DNA of 64,000 nucleotides from Rhyzopertha dominica (lineage: Eukaryota; Arthropoda; Insecta; Coleoptera; Bostrichidae), in the NCBI GenBank assembly GCA_025024175.1, contig QCXZ01000064.1:2604001-2668000 (forward strand), written 5' to 3'. Each line of letters begins with the position of its first letter. Within the stretch, counting starts at the first letter, position 1. Positions 34,780 to 46,349 of the stretch are shown here, piece by piece. The translations under genes and the position numbers were made by a program. The notes under the pieces are model-generated. The model worked only from the letters and a program-made list of their open reading frames with translations. It had not been told where the DNA came from and ran no database searches.

Positions 34780-37494
34780 ATGGGGAATTCTATATCTGAA
34801 GCAGCTCTAGCCACATTCGAAGTTGCAAATGAATTCATGATTGCGATTGCTTCGGGAATCGTGGGAATAAGTATTTTAGTTTATCATGGAATTACAACAA
34901 ATCACGTCATTAGGACGTTAGTGGTGACTTCTGCAACTGTTGGGAGCATAATTTTTATCTTCAGATCTTCGGAAATGACTTTACCATCGAAGAAAAGAGT
35001 TGTTTTCATAACAGGTACGTGTGAATCTTCTTTTTCAAATGGGAAAGTTGTACCTAAATGTTTTGCCCTGATTGAGTAGTTTAATATAGAGGTGGGCACA
35101 TAACAGTTCCATTTATTAAATCATCAGTTCATTAGGTTCAAAACTGTAGTTTAAAATGACTTAGCTATAATGTTCAAGCATTAACTACCCATAAGAAGAT
35201 AGTACAAAATAGTAATATTTTATTTTCTTCAGCTTTTTCATTCATGCGTCTTGATCAACTTTTTTATTGTAAATGTCAACATAAATATTTTTCAGTATTC
35301 TGATGGGATTTTTTTTCTGAATTTAACGATGTATAACATGTCTGGTTTAGATAAATGCTTACTAAAAAATAATAAACCACCGAAGATATTTACCTTTGTC
35401 CTTCATTATTAATTTATAAATTTTTGAGGGTACTATAAAAAACAAAAAGCGATAAATGTCTATAAGTGTTACTATGATGTTCTATTAATCGTATTTATTG
35501 TCCTGTTTGAACGTTTTGCCACAACAGAAAGCGTGTTTTCATAAAAGTAAATACAAATTAAAAACGTCGTTTGTTTCACCTCCTTACATTTTTTTATTAG
35601 GTTGTGATTCTGGATTGGGATTTTCTATTGCTCAACATGCACACCAAATAGGCTTCACCGTTATAGCGGGTTGTTTGAACTTAAATTCAAGAGGTGCTCT
35701 AGAACTGCACAAATTGTTCGGGGATACCATCATGCTAGTAGAATTAAATGTAACAGAGTCAAAGAGTATTGTAGCAGCTGTTGAAAAGGTAGAGCACTTT
35801 CTCAAGCATGACACAAAATATGGTAGGTAATTATTGTGTGTTTGAAACAGAAGAAATGAAATAAACACTGTTGTTTTGGCAGTTTTGTGGGCTGTAGTCA
35901 ATAATGCTGGTGTGATGGTATTTGGAGAATTTGAATGGTTAACAGAAAGACTGATAGATTATCAAATAGGCATTAATCTTGCTGGAACAATGAAATTAAC
36001 AAAAGCATTTTGTCCACTACTCAGAAAGTATAAAGGTGAGTATATTAGAGCTTTTCTTAATTTTATCTGAATTGTACTCAAAAATGGTTTGATTTAGTAA
36101 GTGTCAACTAAATTACCACTTATTTGCAATAGAAATCTGTATCTTCGACACTCTTACACATAAGTAGATTAATCCACAAATGAATATATTAAAAGTTGAA
36201 TTATTTAGGATGTCTCAATAAGCGTGGACAGCGTTTGTATCTTATGAATGGCTGATCGTAGAATCTCTGGAGAAACAACCTTCCAAAATTATTTAAACTA
36301 TTTAAATTTCTTAAGGGAATAGTAACCGGTATTTCTTGAAGATATGTCTTTGCAAAGTATCTTTCAGCTTCAATTAGTGTCATATTCCATTTTCAGTTTT
36401 TTTGCTACAATTTTGGCTGATCTAAGATAATATAGATAAATATGGTTTTCACAACTGCAAAATATGAAAATTCTTTAAAAAGCGTCCTCTATAATTTAAA
36501 GAAAAGAAAAACTTGTTGTTGCTACATAATATGTCAAAAATTCTGCATACTTTTATGATTTAAACAAGACTAAGATGATTGAAGTATGTTAAACATCTAA
36601 TATTTACCCCCTCCCTGCACCACCCCTGTAAGAGAGAACAAAATGTTTGAAAGATAACTTTTATAAAATATCGTGGACATTTTAACCCCCCTCCTATTAA
36701 AAATTTTAAAGAAATCGTGATGTTTTGTGTTCACATTGACAAATTGCACCCTCTTATGATCAATGGAAAAAGTTATTTTTAACAATATTTTTGTGGATAT
36801 TCTATGACCAGCCATTCATGAAATACAACCGCTGTCCACACTTATTAAGACACCCTGTATATACATTATATTTCAACGTAATTTCTGTGTTAGTTTTATT
36901 TTAATCTAGTCCAAAGGTTTCGATGTTATATTTTCTAACTAATTCCATTTATGTTATGCTGCAGGAAGAATTATAACAGTTACAAGCCATTGTGCCGAGG
37001 CTACGCTCCCTGGCCTATCCGTTTACGGCGCAACGAAAGCGGGGCTTGCAGCTTGGAGCGACGGCATTCGCGTGGAATTAGAAAAGTACGGGGTCAAGGT
37101 AGTGACGTTCATTCCCGGTTCCTTCGTTCAAAAGAGCAACATAATGGCTCGCCAAGTTGAATACGTGTATGAGATGCATTCTGCTTTTACGGAGGAGCAA
37201 AAGAACTTTTACAACGATTACTTCAAGCGGTACAACACTTACCTCACGCATTTCTCTGGTCCCAGTATGCCCACAAAGATAGATGACCCGAGTCTGTATG
37301 ATGTGTTTGAAAGCACATTGTTAGATGTTAGCCCAAGGGCTAAATATGTAAATGAACCTTGGCGATACAAATTCTACCACTTACTTTTCAAATCAACGCC
37401 AACGCTGTTTAGGGATATTCTTGTTCATAGGTTTATGCAGATGCCGGAGTATCAACAACCACAACAAAGCATGGTGCCAGATTTAGCTGCTTGA
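34780..37494 (+). CDS. membrane-anchored short-chain dehydrogenase/reductase (SDR)
   Basis: Four exons, each junction phase 1: 34780-35014, 35601-35822, 35883-36035, 36965-37494 (1140 nt, 379 aa). Residues 1-65 contain hydrophobic segments (FMIAIASGIVGISILVY and a second near 48-64), so it is probably ER- or mitochondria-anchored. The classical SDR core follows: cofactor motif T78-G-C-D-S-G83-L-G85, NNAG at 159-162, and the catalytic set Ser211, Tyr224 and Lys228 (Y-G-A-T-K). The long C-terminal extension beyond the core resembles the 17-beta-HSD2 / 11-beta-HSD2 / BDH1 branch acting on steroids, retinoids or hydroxybutyrate. In insects that branch includes shroud, needed for ecdysteroid synthesis; I offer this only as a candidate. 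The third intron contains a MITE. Confidence 0.85.
36205..36862. mobile_element. MITE with about 60-bp inverted ends, ACAGGGTGTC type
   Basis: The left end GATGTCTCAATAAGCGTGGA..ATGAATGGCTGATC (36209 onward) is the reverse complement, with scattered mismatches, of the right end at about 36800-36862 (GACCAGCCATTCATG..GTCCACACTTATTAAGACACCCTGTA). It is about 655 bp long with no coding capacity in the centre. It sits in intron 3 of the SDR gene in non-coding sequence and does not disturb the reading frame. Confidence 0.8.
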
Positions 37495-38202
37495 ATAAAT
37501 TCGTTTGTAATTGTGATGTGTGCTAATTTAAAAAGATATGTGGCATAAAAAAGGGACACTTTTTTGCTGCAGTTGTACCGAAACTTTGTACTATTTTAAG
37601 AATAATAAATGGTATAGGTCCAGTAGTGAAATATCACGATGATACACTTACAGTGTTTGTGAGAATTCCTACTAAATTTATCAGAAATAATTTGAAGATA
37701 CTGAGAAAATGGCATAAATAACGATAGAAAACACTTCATTCAATTCTGAATACAAAATTGTTTTATGCAGTGTTAAAGAAATTTAAGTTGAATTGTTCTA
37801 AAGGTGCCCCGATTGTGAAACATTCTTCTTAAGTGCTTTGTTTTGTTGACCATTGCAAGTTATGAAAAGATGGAAGGAACATTTTAAAAAGATATTATTT
37901 GCCCAAAATTAAAGTTGTAAGAAATGGAAAGGCATCATACTAAAGACGATGCTTCAAAGTAATGATTTTTTAAACCAGGAGGGTCTCCAAAAACAACATT
38001 ATTGTCTTAAAAGGGTTACCATTGATGGCAATTTTTTTAAAAGCAGTGTACCTTATTACTGCAAAACAATTATTTCCCTGATGAATATTTAGTGAATTAA
38101 CAAAAGGAATTATCTCTTACTAAGTACTAATTGTACTAGGACATGGTTGTAGCATTTCACAAAACAAAAATAGGTTTTTGCATTAAATATGAATATATAA
38201 AA
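37495..38202. other. intergenic; nothing beyond a poly(A) signal
   Basis: AT-rich. AATAAA at 37604-37609 is the likely SDR poly(A) signal, 110 bp after the stop. The rest is presumed promoter of the Ly6 gene. Confidence 0.4.
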
Positions 38203-38664
38203 ATGACAGCTGTCACAATAGTTGTGCTATGTTTTCTAATCCCAGTTATTTGTTTTGACTCAGAAAAGGTAAATAACGCACAACGTAAGTTCCGTTGTTA
38301 CCAATGCAATTCTTATAGTACAGATATTAATCCCATCTGCGATAATGCATATTTCAAATTAACGAGGCCACATGAAAAAGAACAAACCATAGTGCACTGC
38401 CCCAGACATTTGCAGGACTTTTGTGTTAAGAAAATCATTAGGAACGAGAGCTACGTTCAAACTACAAGAGGATGCAGCAGTTTGTATGATTCTGATGGTA
38501 ATCAACTCAAAGTAGGGTGCATTGTGTTGAAAGATAGGGAAGAAACGACAGTTTGTTTTTGTGATAAGTCTGAATGTAACGGTGTAGACAGAAATTTTGT
38601 GGGATGCTGCTTATTATTACTTATAGTTATGTTTGCTGAGATCGGAATAATAAAACGTATTTGA
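38203..38664 (+). CDS. Ly6/uPAR-domain protein (quiver/sleepless-like), probably GPI-anchored
   Basis: Single exon, 153 aa from the ATG at 38203. A longer in-frame start at 38143 exists, but the 38203 start puts a signal peptide (VTIVVLCFLIPVICF) at the N-terminus. The mature part opens with FRCYQCNSYST, the canonical CxxC start of a three-finger domain. It continues with ICDNAYF, HCPRHLQDFCVKK, TTRGCSS, VGCIVL and CFCDKSECNG, the closing CxCxxxxCN signature. It ends in a hydrophobic tail (CCLLLLIVMFAEIGII) suited to GPI attachment. Insect members are extracellular membrane-tethered modulators; in flies several act in nervous system signalling or septate junctions. Which paralogue this is cannot be told by eye. 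Confidence 0.85.
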   Translation: MTAVTIVVLCFLIPVICFDSEKVNNAQRKFRCYQCNSYSTDINPICDNAYFKLTRPHEKEQTIVHCPRHLQDFCVKKIIRNESYVQTTRGCSSLYDSDGNQLKVGCIVLKDREETTVCFCDKSECNGVDRNFVGCCLLLLIVMFAEIGIIKRI

Positions 38665-40061
38665 ATGATAATAAATTTCATGTTACTCTTTGGTCATTGT
38701 ACAGCCAATGTGTTTAATAGTTAACGCTAGGTTCCAGAAGACAAAGAAAAGTTTTACAAAAGAGCACGACCTAAAAATTACTGATTGTCTGAGATAAAAG
38801 ATTCAGCTAGAGCCTAAGGTATTTTTTGAACAAATATGCTTAATAATTTTTGCTACAATAATTGCTAATTGTGTGGTCTACCTTTCAGATTATTTTTAGC
38901 CTACACTTTTATGAATTTTTACAAGATATCGGTGCAGTAATTATGAGGAGGCCCTGTTTTGTAAGATAATGTGGTTCTCTCTCTCTATTGTTATCTCTGA
39001 TGGATTTACAAATTGAAAACTAAGCCATATTTCTCCAAGTGTAATCATTAATATACTTGAATTGTCAGTACAATTAATATAAATATAAATATAGCAACAA
39101 GCAGATTTAACCTGAAACAGAAAGCAACCTACATGCCAGCACATAAATGTAATATTAATTTAGATCAAATAAATAATTTAGAATAGATCAATTGAAATTA
39201 CAAAAATCGTTTAGAATAGTAGAATTTTGTTCGCTAATAATTTTATAAGTTTCTAAAATTTCCAACTAATTTACTGCACAAATGTAATGAATTTTAATTG
39301 TTTAGCATGGCTAATAATTGAACAGCATCAAAGAGGATTTTAACGTAATGTGTTTGTGATATAAACCCATTTATGATTTTTTTGAAGATCTATTATTGAA
39401 ATCAGAAAAGGAACAATTTATTTATACATCATTGTTGTAAATGATTTCTACTGTATGCAAATGTAAGTATCAATGTTTCCTTATGCTTTTTTTTTTGTAT
39501 TTGGCAACAAGTTGTTTGCATACCTAATATTTATTTATTAATATCTAGCTACATTGTAAGATGATATTGTTTTCTATAAATAGAAAAGCGTCTTAAAATA
39601 CTTATGAAGTCTTTCTAGAGTATAGCCATTTATTGCACAGTAATCAGACAATGGCACAACTAATTTCTTGCCATTTAATCACATTTAAAGAGACGTTCAT
39701 TTGTTGGAATTGATAGTTTGCATCAGTTTTGATTGAAACAATTTATACCTTGGAATTCCACTTTTTTAACTTGGCAGCCGAAGTAAACCTGCAACATTGT
39801 CGTTTACTTCCCGTTGCAATTGTGCATATCGAATTCACAACAATTGCAAGGGAAATGAAACGATGTGTTGCCACATCTTTCCTTGGCAACCTGCAACAAA
39901 CCAAATGAAGAAAAATTCTGACACTAATGTTTTGAATTGCCTGTTGGTCCGCGGGGGTTTCAAATCACTAGATTGTTCCCCTACCTCCGAATGAAGGCAT
40001 TCCCCTATCCGCCACCTGGGGACGCGCCCTCTAGGGGTTGCAGGCTCCCCCGAGGGATAAC
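38665..40061. other. intergenic, AT-rich, weak repeat
   Basis: An AATAAA just after the Ly6 stop is its likely poly(A) signal. About 39178-39260 weakly resembles the dispersed repeat at 51850. From 39940 to 40060 the sequence becomes GC-rich (CCTATCCGCCACCTGGGGACGC region); I suspect a retroelement scrap but cannot show it. Confidence 0.35.
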
Positions 40062-40960
40062 ACTTACCTTTAGAAGCGCTGGAGGCACTTTACTAACTCG
40101 TAAAATGCAATCAGCACTTTGTTACATTTTTTTACTCACTACCATTGCACAGTCACAAGAAACACTCCCGATGAGACCGATTTTGAAAAGGAAAAAATAC
40201 GCTTCGCTTCGCAGGAAAATATTGTAATAAAAAAGATACTAACCGTTAAATTAAAGAACCCTGCCCAGTAGTTGGTGGTTGGATTGGCTCGGGAAAGCTA
40301 CTAGTCCGTTTTTTGAATCCTGAAAACAAAACTTTAGGGTACTTTTCCAATAGATACGAAATACTTGCCTGCCATCTATCGGCAAATTCACTATTCACTG
40401 CACACTATGCACTCCCGGTTTTTTACCGACGCAAAGAGCGCGATTTACGTAATAACGCGACCACTGGATGCATACCAAGATGTGGTAAAGGCACCGGTGC
40501 CTATGCATCCTCGAAATGGAGACCAATACAACGAAAAACTCACCCCAACCAGCCATAGCGTCATGCTGACCTTTCTCGGGTCATCCTGTAACAAAAGAGA
40601 AATCATTAAAAACAACATCTAGTAAGGATTTTTTGAACAAGCAGCATCATACACTTTTTATTAATACTTACTATGGCCAGCCGTTTATTTTAGCATGAAT
40701 CCTCTCGGATATCCCCCGCCGAAATTCACTCACTACACATTTAAATTATGAAAGTCTACGAAACAAGCAAAGATTTATTTAGATGTTCACATCGTCACCC
40801 CGGCATGATCACTTCCAAACCGTAACGAAACACGCACTGGATTGAATTAAAAATTGTTAAAAACCGCTTGTGTATCGAGAACGTTCAAGTTTTTATAACG
40901 CAAAAACGACTGCTACTGCGTTGCAGGTGTCACGTAGCCGAGCGTTTGCAAAGCAAAAAA
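40062..40960 (-). promoter_or_regulatory. possible first exons/promoter of a minus-strand transcript
   Basis: Three minus-strand 5' splice-site matches lie within 600 bp: GTAAGT at 40671-40666, GTGAGT at 40543-40538 and AAAG|GTAAGTG at 40067. The second follows an acceptor-like TTTGTTACAG about 40 bp upstream. Local GC is well above the surroundings. No long minus-strand coding exon was found downstream (toward 30 kb), so this could be a 5' UTR cluster or a non-coding RNA. It may also be chance. Confidence 0.25.
40105..40227 (+). CDS. possible small secreted peptide, 40 aa (weak)
   Basis: The ATG at 40105 opens a 40-residue frame with a convincing hydrophobic leader (SALCYIFLLTTIAQSQ), then a very basic tail containing KRKK and RRK dibasic sites. 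Such a layout fits a short secreted peptide or a first exon. There is no conservation or transcript evidence, and the opposite strand carries splice-like sites across the same bases. Confidence 0.18.
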   Translation: MQSALCYIFLLTTIAQSQETLPMRPILKRKKYASLRRKIL

Positions 40961-42780
40961 TGGCCATGTTTTCAACTGTTGGCCGAGGAATCTTGCGGCA
41001 AAAAAGATACATGGTTGAACAGGGTCGCATTCAGCCCATTAGGCACCTGTTGATTTTATTTTGGAATGTTGATAAAAGAATGCCATTACCTATGTTAGCG
41101 ACTTGCTTACAGTGTTTCTTTTGGTTTTCCTCTTTTGCCAGTTATTTTTCATTATTTCTCAAAACTATTTCCTATATATATTAAACAGAGTGCAGTATTT
41201 TTTAAACTAGTAATTTCCTTTTTAGAAAGAAGCTTTTCCTTATTAGTAACACATCAGTTTCACATCATTATTAAATCTTAATGAATGCTGAAAGAAAACA
41301 GATACACAAATGAGTACTTTCCAAAGTAGGTTTGACTATGCTGTTCAATACAACAGAATGATTAACAGAAAAAAAATTATGGATTAATTTTGAATTCTAC
41401 AAGATCACAGAAATACCTATAATAAAGCCTTTTTTGAATTCCACTAAAGAGCTGTGTAGCCAGTGGAAAAGTAACATAAAGAGAAGTCAGCCAACAAATT
41501 AAGAACTGTATGCAAAAATTCACGATGCTTCTGAAGCTATAATGCAATAACATTATCAAAAACAGAAATTTTGAACAAATTCAATTTTTTTTATACATAA
41601 ATATTGTATTACATATAGTACTAGTATAGTACTTTCTTGTTTTTCTGATAAACCATGTGTCCAACTGTTTGTGTTCTTGTTTATTTAAATTTTCAAAAAG
41701 GCAGAATATCATTTGCAGAACCGTGAAAGAGTATTCATAAACAGCGAATTTCATTTAACATATATTTTAATGTCGCTGTGACTTAATATAAATTAGTTTT
41801 GAGAAATAATTAAATAAAATTGACAAAAGAGGAAAACCAAAATATAAAACTGTAACTTGAGACATTCCTATACTGTGTATAGAAAAGAACGACAAGTGAA
41901 TAGGTTTTACTTGAAGTCTATAATGTTTGCCAACATTATAGATGCTAAATATAACATGCAAATACTTATAAATTTATTAAATATATTACTCAAATAAAAA
42001 TGGTGAAATTTGTAAAATAATTCTCATTTTTTAATATAACCTAGTAAGTTTAAATCAAATTGCAAACACTTTTCTGGTTTTTTTGTACCTACCAATATTT
42101 TTTTAAATACAAAGTATAATTTAGACTGTTTTTTTTGGATTCAGACACTTATAATAGCTTATAATGTATTTAAAAAAATCTATATATTTGTTTCTTATAT
42201 CCTCTGCTGGGTTTATCGACATATTTAAGCAGATATAGGATAGGTGCTGGTATTATAAAAAGCATAATCTTTGGTTTTTAGAAGTAAGGGTTGATAATGG
42301 CTAAAGTGTGGAATATATATCTGTTGCATATACCTTTTCACTCACAAAAATATACACAGACTGTTATATTTATTATAACAGATAAAATTATGATTTAAAA
42401 TGTATATGAATATGTTAAAAAAGGACTTAAAGAACAAAATACCCAAAAATAGGCTTCACAGGTGATGTGTATATATGTTGTATGCTAGTGGTTTCTCATT
42501 TGTTAAAAATCCTTCACCATAGTTATAGGTAATTATTTCAACCCAACCAATAATATATGCTGGGAAGAAATTAATATTATTGACCATACAATTAATAATA
42601 AAACATAAATATTTCAAAATCAAAACGAAATTACTTTAATGAATGCTAAATACTTTTGTTTTTCACCATGCTATGATTACACGTTTGCTTTTAGCAATTT
42701 AAAGTCAATAATAGTAATCAAAATTATTTTGGGCTAGAAATTATTGTCCTTAATACAACCCTGGTAACAATTAAAGCACA
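40961..42780. other. non-coding, very AT-rich; nothing recognised
   Basis: Short ORFs only, none with a domain, splice support or unusual composition. No transposon ends found. Confidence 0.45.
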
Positions 42781-42819
42781 AACAATTTTTTATCGCTTCT
42801 AGCTAGTTTTTTTGCTGTC

Positions 42820-43045
42820 GTATTTGACGCAGCAAGTTCGGCTAGCAACAGTTTCTGCGTGTTTCATGCCGGCACGCCGTACCGGTTTCCTATTGGTCAC
42901 ATTTTGGAAGAATTCCTAGAATCAGTCCACGTGGACCTGATTCTGCGATGTGATTGGTTGACTTGGGTCGAGTAGCTTGCTAGACGTCTTTTGACTCCCC
43001 GGGTGTTGAATAACTAGATCGCGTAGAAGTACCGTTCGAAATAAT
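42820..43045. promoter_or_regulatory. GC-richer promoter-like island with two CCAAT boxes
   Basis: Within AT-rich flanks, this 220-bp island contains CCTATTGGTCAC and GTGATTGGTTGAC, two inverted CCAAT boxes about 60 bp apart. It also has a CACGTGG at about 42930 and several CG dinucleotides. It lies 1.8 kb upstream of mRpL24 and could be a promoter or enhancer for it or for an unseen transcript. Confidence 0.3.
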
Positions 43046-44819
43046 AATTTACGCTTTGTTTTATGTGAAATGTTATATGTAGAGTGGACTATGTAAAAGT
43101 GTAAAATGAGTTGCTTGATGTGGGTACAAGTGTTTATTCCATGAACTGGACTGTTAAAGAAACAGACAAAAATTTAACAGTACAAGTTGATGTATGAATT
43201 TGTTGCAAGATTTTGGTAAGTTTATTGTACAATGAGATGTGAAGGAAATGATCCCTTTAATTTTTGGTATAAAAGAAAGACGGAGAAAGATTTTGTAATA
43301 TTAAATAAAAGCTACAGAAAGAAACATTATTAAACATGCTGGAATTAAAGGATTCAAATAAATCATTTTGCGTAAATACTGTTGAAAACATTGTATGACC
43401 CTAAATCTTGGCCAAAAGACATTGTGAGCAAGCAATTATGATTTTTCAACAAAAAAGTATGGAATCTTTGTATATGAACATGCTTGATCGCCATACATCT
43501 ACAGAAAGAGATTTTAAAGTATTTATATACTAATATTCAGTCATTAAATCAGGACAAGAACGATTAAATTCTAATTGGTATATAGTCAACTATAATTTTG
43601 TTCAATAAATTTACGTAACAAGAAAATGGTCAGTAGCTTATTTTGTCACAATGAATCTAGTGGTCGTGGTGATACTGTGATACGGTGCAGCTCACAAATT
43701 AATTATAAATGTTTAGATCTGAATTGTTTTTGTAGCGCAGAAGACTTTGAGATTTGTGCAGTTAGTTGGATAACTCCCTCTAAACACAATCTGAAAATGT
43801 TGACATGTTATAGGTTTCCCGAATGAAATTGAAAAACGTTTTTGTACAATTAGCAATGGTTTTGGAATTTGTATTCGAGCCTGAATGCTTACTTTTAGTA
43901 AATGCGATTTTAACATCTCTAAAGATAAAAAAATGAATTTAATGTCATTTTTTGGTGTTAGATAATCGGTGTGGTAGCTTACAAGAGTATTCTACCACAA
44001 GTTTTTGTTTGTTTGTCTCATATTAACCAATTCTGGGGAAAAGCTTCTCAAAAACGTCATCTCTCTGGCAGGTACTTTAGCCAGCATGAGAAACCTCTTT
44101 TCAAAGATGCTCACTGAAATCTGAGTGCTGGGAATCTATATATAGGGAGCGAATGCAATACAAAAAAACAGTAAGATCGTAGTTTTCTTCAATATAGGTA
44201 TTCTTTTATCACTTCAATGCGTATTTTCTACTCAAGATAATAATTAATATATAAAAATAATATTTATAATAAGCACTTACAAAACAAGATTTTGAATTCT
44301 GATAATTAAATTAGATACTTGACAAGTCATAATTTAATCAATAGTAAAAATAAACACAATAACAATTAAATTACCCTAAAAGTATATGATGCTTACATTG
44401 ATCACCCAAAACAAATTTGTTGTAACTTAATATTTTTTTTTGTTCGTTATTCTTATTGATGTGTTGGTATGTAATGTTCTCTTGGGACTTCTACAATCTA
44501 CTTGTTTTCAAGACGATTATTTATATATTATTATTGTTATTATTATTATTATTACTGTTGTTGTTATTGTTATTAGGTTTTTTGAGAATATATATTTTTT
44601 AAGTCGACTTTAAAACAGAATTAGCTCCTTTGTACTGCAGTAGTTCATTTGCACTTCTGATTAAAAGTAAGGTTAATGAATGCTGCGATTGTGTGATTAT
44701 TTATATTTAATATGTTATAAAAACTAACTAAAAATAAGATTGATGTTAGCGTATTGTATGGTGTAATCTAATACCAACATTTGATCTGCAGTGAGGTTAT
44801 TTCCTCTTAAGTAATCAAT
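43046..44819. other. non-coding upstream of mRpL24
   Basis: AT-rich, with a TTA/TTG trinucleotide tract at about 44524-44577. No exon or transposon could be supported. A 5' UTR exon of mRpL24 may lie here. Confidence 0.4.
44524..44577. repeat. imperfect TTA/TTG microsatellite
   Basis: About eighteen consecutive T-T-A, T-T-G or related triplets. Confidence 0.8.
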
Positions 44820-45575
44820 ATGAAACTTACAAGTATCCTTCTCACTCGCATTGGAAAATGGTCCAAGCAATTTTCCAACCTGCCAGACCGATACATCAAA
44901 CGTGCCATGGAACAGGTTTACTTCCGAAATCCAAAGGGCATCCAGTACCGACCCAACGTTGCGGATGAACGGAAGCGTTTTAATTTTTCCGTGCATCGTC
45001 CGTGGACTGCCCAGTTTCGTGAGGAGAATGCCTACGGCAGACCGGCCCCAAAAGTATTCGTGGAGCCCATCAAGGAATGGAGCTACTTCCGGGGTGACCG
45101 CGTGGAAGTCTTGGAGGGTAAAGACAAGGGAAAGCAGGGCATCGTGAAGCAGATCTTCCAAGAGCGAAACTGGATAATCGTCGACGGGTTGAACTGCAAA
45201 CTGAAGTTCATAGGGCGCGGACGAAAGTTCGGTACGTACATTCAAGAAGAGCAGCCGTTGTTGGTGACCACGGAAGTGGCGCTTGTTGATCCGAGCGACC
45301 TAAAGGCGACTCCGTTTGAATGGAGGTTTACGGAGGAGGGAAAGAAAGTGAGGGTGTCGACTAGAACGGGGAGGATTATCCCCATGCCGGCGACTGCTGA
45401 GGAAACGATTGATTATAAGACGAAGGCGACGTACAAAGAACAACCGAAAGACACTAGCGCTGATGATGTAACGGAAGTAACCTTCGAACCCGCTCTGAAG
45501 ACATTTGAGATGGATATTATGGAGAAAATGGGGATTAAGGAAGATAGAATACCCCCGAAATCATATTGGTATTAA
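44820..45575 (+). CDS. mRpL24: mitochondrial large ribosomal subunit protein uL24m
   Basis: Single exon, 251 aa. A basic N-terminus with few acidic residues (MKLTSILLTRIGKWSKQFSN) suits a mitochondrial targeting sequence. The KOW motif is at about residues 90-122 (FRGDRVEVLEGKDKGKQGIV), the RNA-binding signature of uL24 proteins, followed by an NWIIVDGLN strand. The long C-terminal extension beyond the bacterial core is normal for the animal mitochondrial form. uL24 binds 23S-type rRNA early in large-subunit assembly; here it acts in the mitochondrial ribosome. The AATAAA at 45584 is only 9 bp past the stop, with a second near 45612, so the 3' UTR is very short. Confidence 0.95.
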   Translation: MKLTSILLTRIGKWSKQFSNLPDRYIKRAMEQVYFRNPKGIQYRPNVADERKRFNFSVHRPWTAQFREENAYGRPAPKVFVEPIKEWSYFRGDRVEVLEGKDKGKQGIVKQIFQERNWIIVDGLNCKLKFIGRGRKFGTYIQEEQPLLVTTEVALVDPSDLKATPFEWRFTEEGKKVRVSTRTGRIIPMPATAEETIDYKTKATYKEQPKDTSADDVTEVTFEPALKTFEMDIMEKMGIKEDRIPPKSYWY

Positions 45576-45583
45576 GAAATGTT

Positions 45584-45589
45584 AATAAA
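45584..45589 (+). promoter_or_regulatory. poly(A) signal of mRpL24
   Basis: AATAAA 9 bp after the stop codon; another AATAAA about 28 bp further on is an alternative. Confidence 0.55.
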
Positions 45590-46349
45590 ATAAGCTATTC
45601 CTGTTGAGTGTTAATAAACATCTTTCCCTGTACATTATTGTTTTTTTGGCTTTGCCATAAAAAATAAATATTAGCTTATTCATATTATATTAGGCCTAAG
45701 TCAAAACATTCGTGATTGTATTGTTATATCAAGTTATTGATATCATCTATTACTGGTACTTTCCGAGATATTTACATTTTACTTGAAATGTTGAATAATT
45801 TGTTTTATCATGTTGTGATTTCCATTATTTTGTAAAGAGTTAATGCTGTATTGGGTAGGAACAATAAGAAAAGCTAGCTTTATTCAATTAACGATGCCGT
45901 TTATATTTTGCCATTTAACCAACTTTGTCAGTTTATTTTATGTTTTTACATACTGATATAATACTTTTAATGCAAAATTGCCAATCATGAACTATATCTG
46001 AAAATATAGATGTAGAAAAGAAAAATGGGGTGTATTTTCAGTTTTCATTATTGATCTAGTGTAATGTCATACTGAAGGGTTGGCCATAGAAAAAGTATTG
46101 GTTAATGGCTACACTGCGAGTTGTCATTCTCAAATTTTGTGGGTGTCATATGCCAAAACAGCAAAAACAACTGTTTCCACAATTTTTTTTCCTGTTTCGA
46201 GGTCAAACGGAAAAGTAGTTTGTTGTTTTTCTTTTTTTTACGACTGGCCATGATTACGTCAGAGAAAACATTACATGCAGGTGTAAATTTAAATGTTACC
46301 AAATGATTAGACTTTGAGGTTACAATGACAGTATTATGAACAGTGAGCG
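45590..46349. other. intergenic between mRpL24 and Gnpat
   Basis: AT-rich. I see no exon or transposon. It should contain the Gnpat promoter. Confidence 0.4.

Noticed and set aside
40365..40622. 85-aa plus-strand ORF in the GC-richer patch
   Set aside because: No signal, domain or splice support; minus-strand splice-like sites run through it.
46102..46306. Overlapping short ORFs on both strands upstream of Gnpat
   Set aside because: Built on homopolymer T/A tracts; no coding signature.
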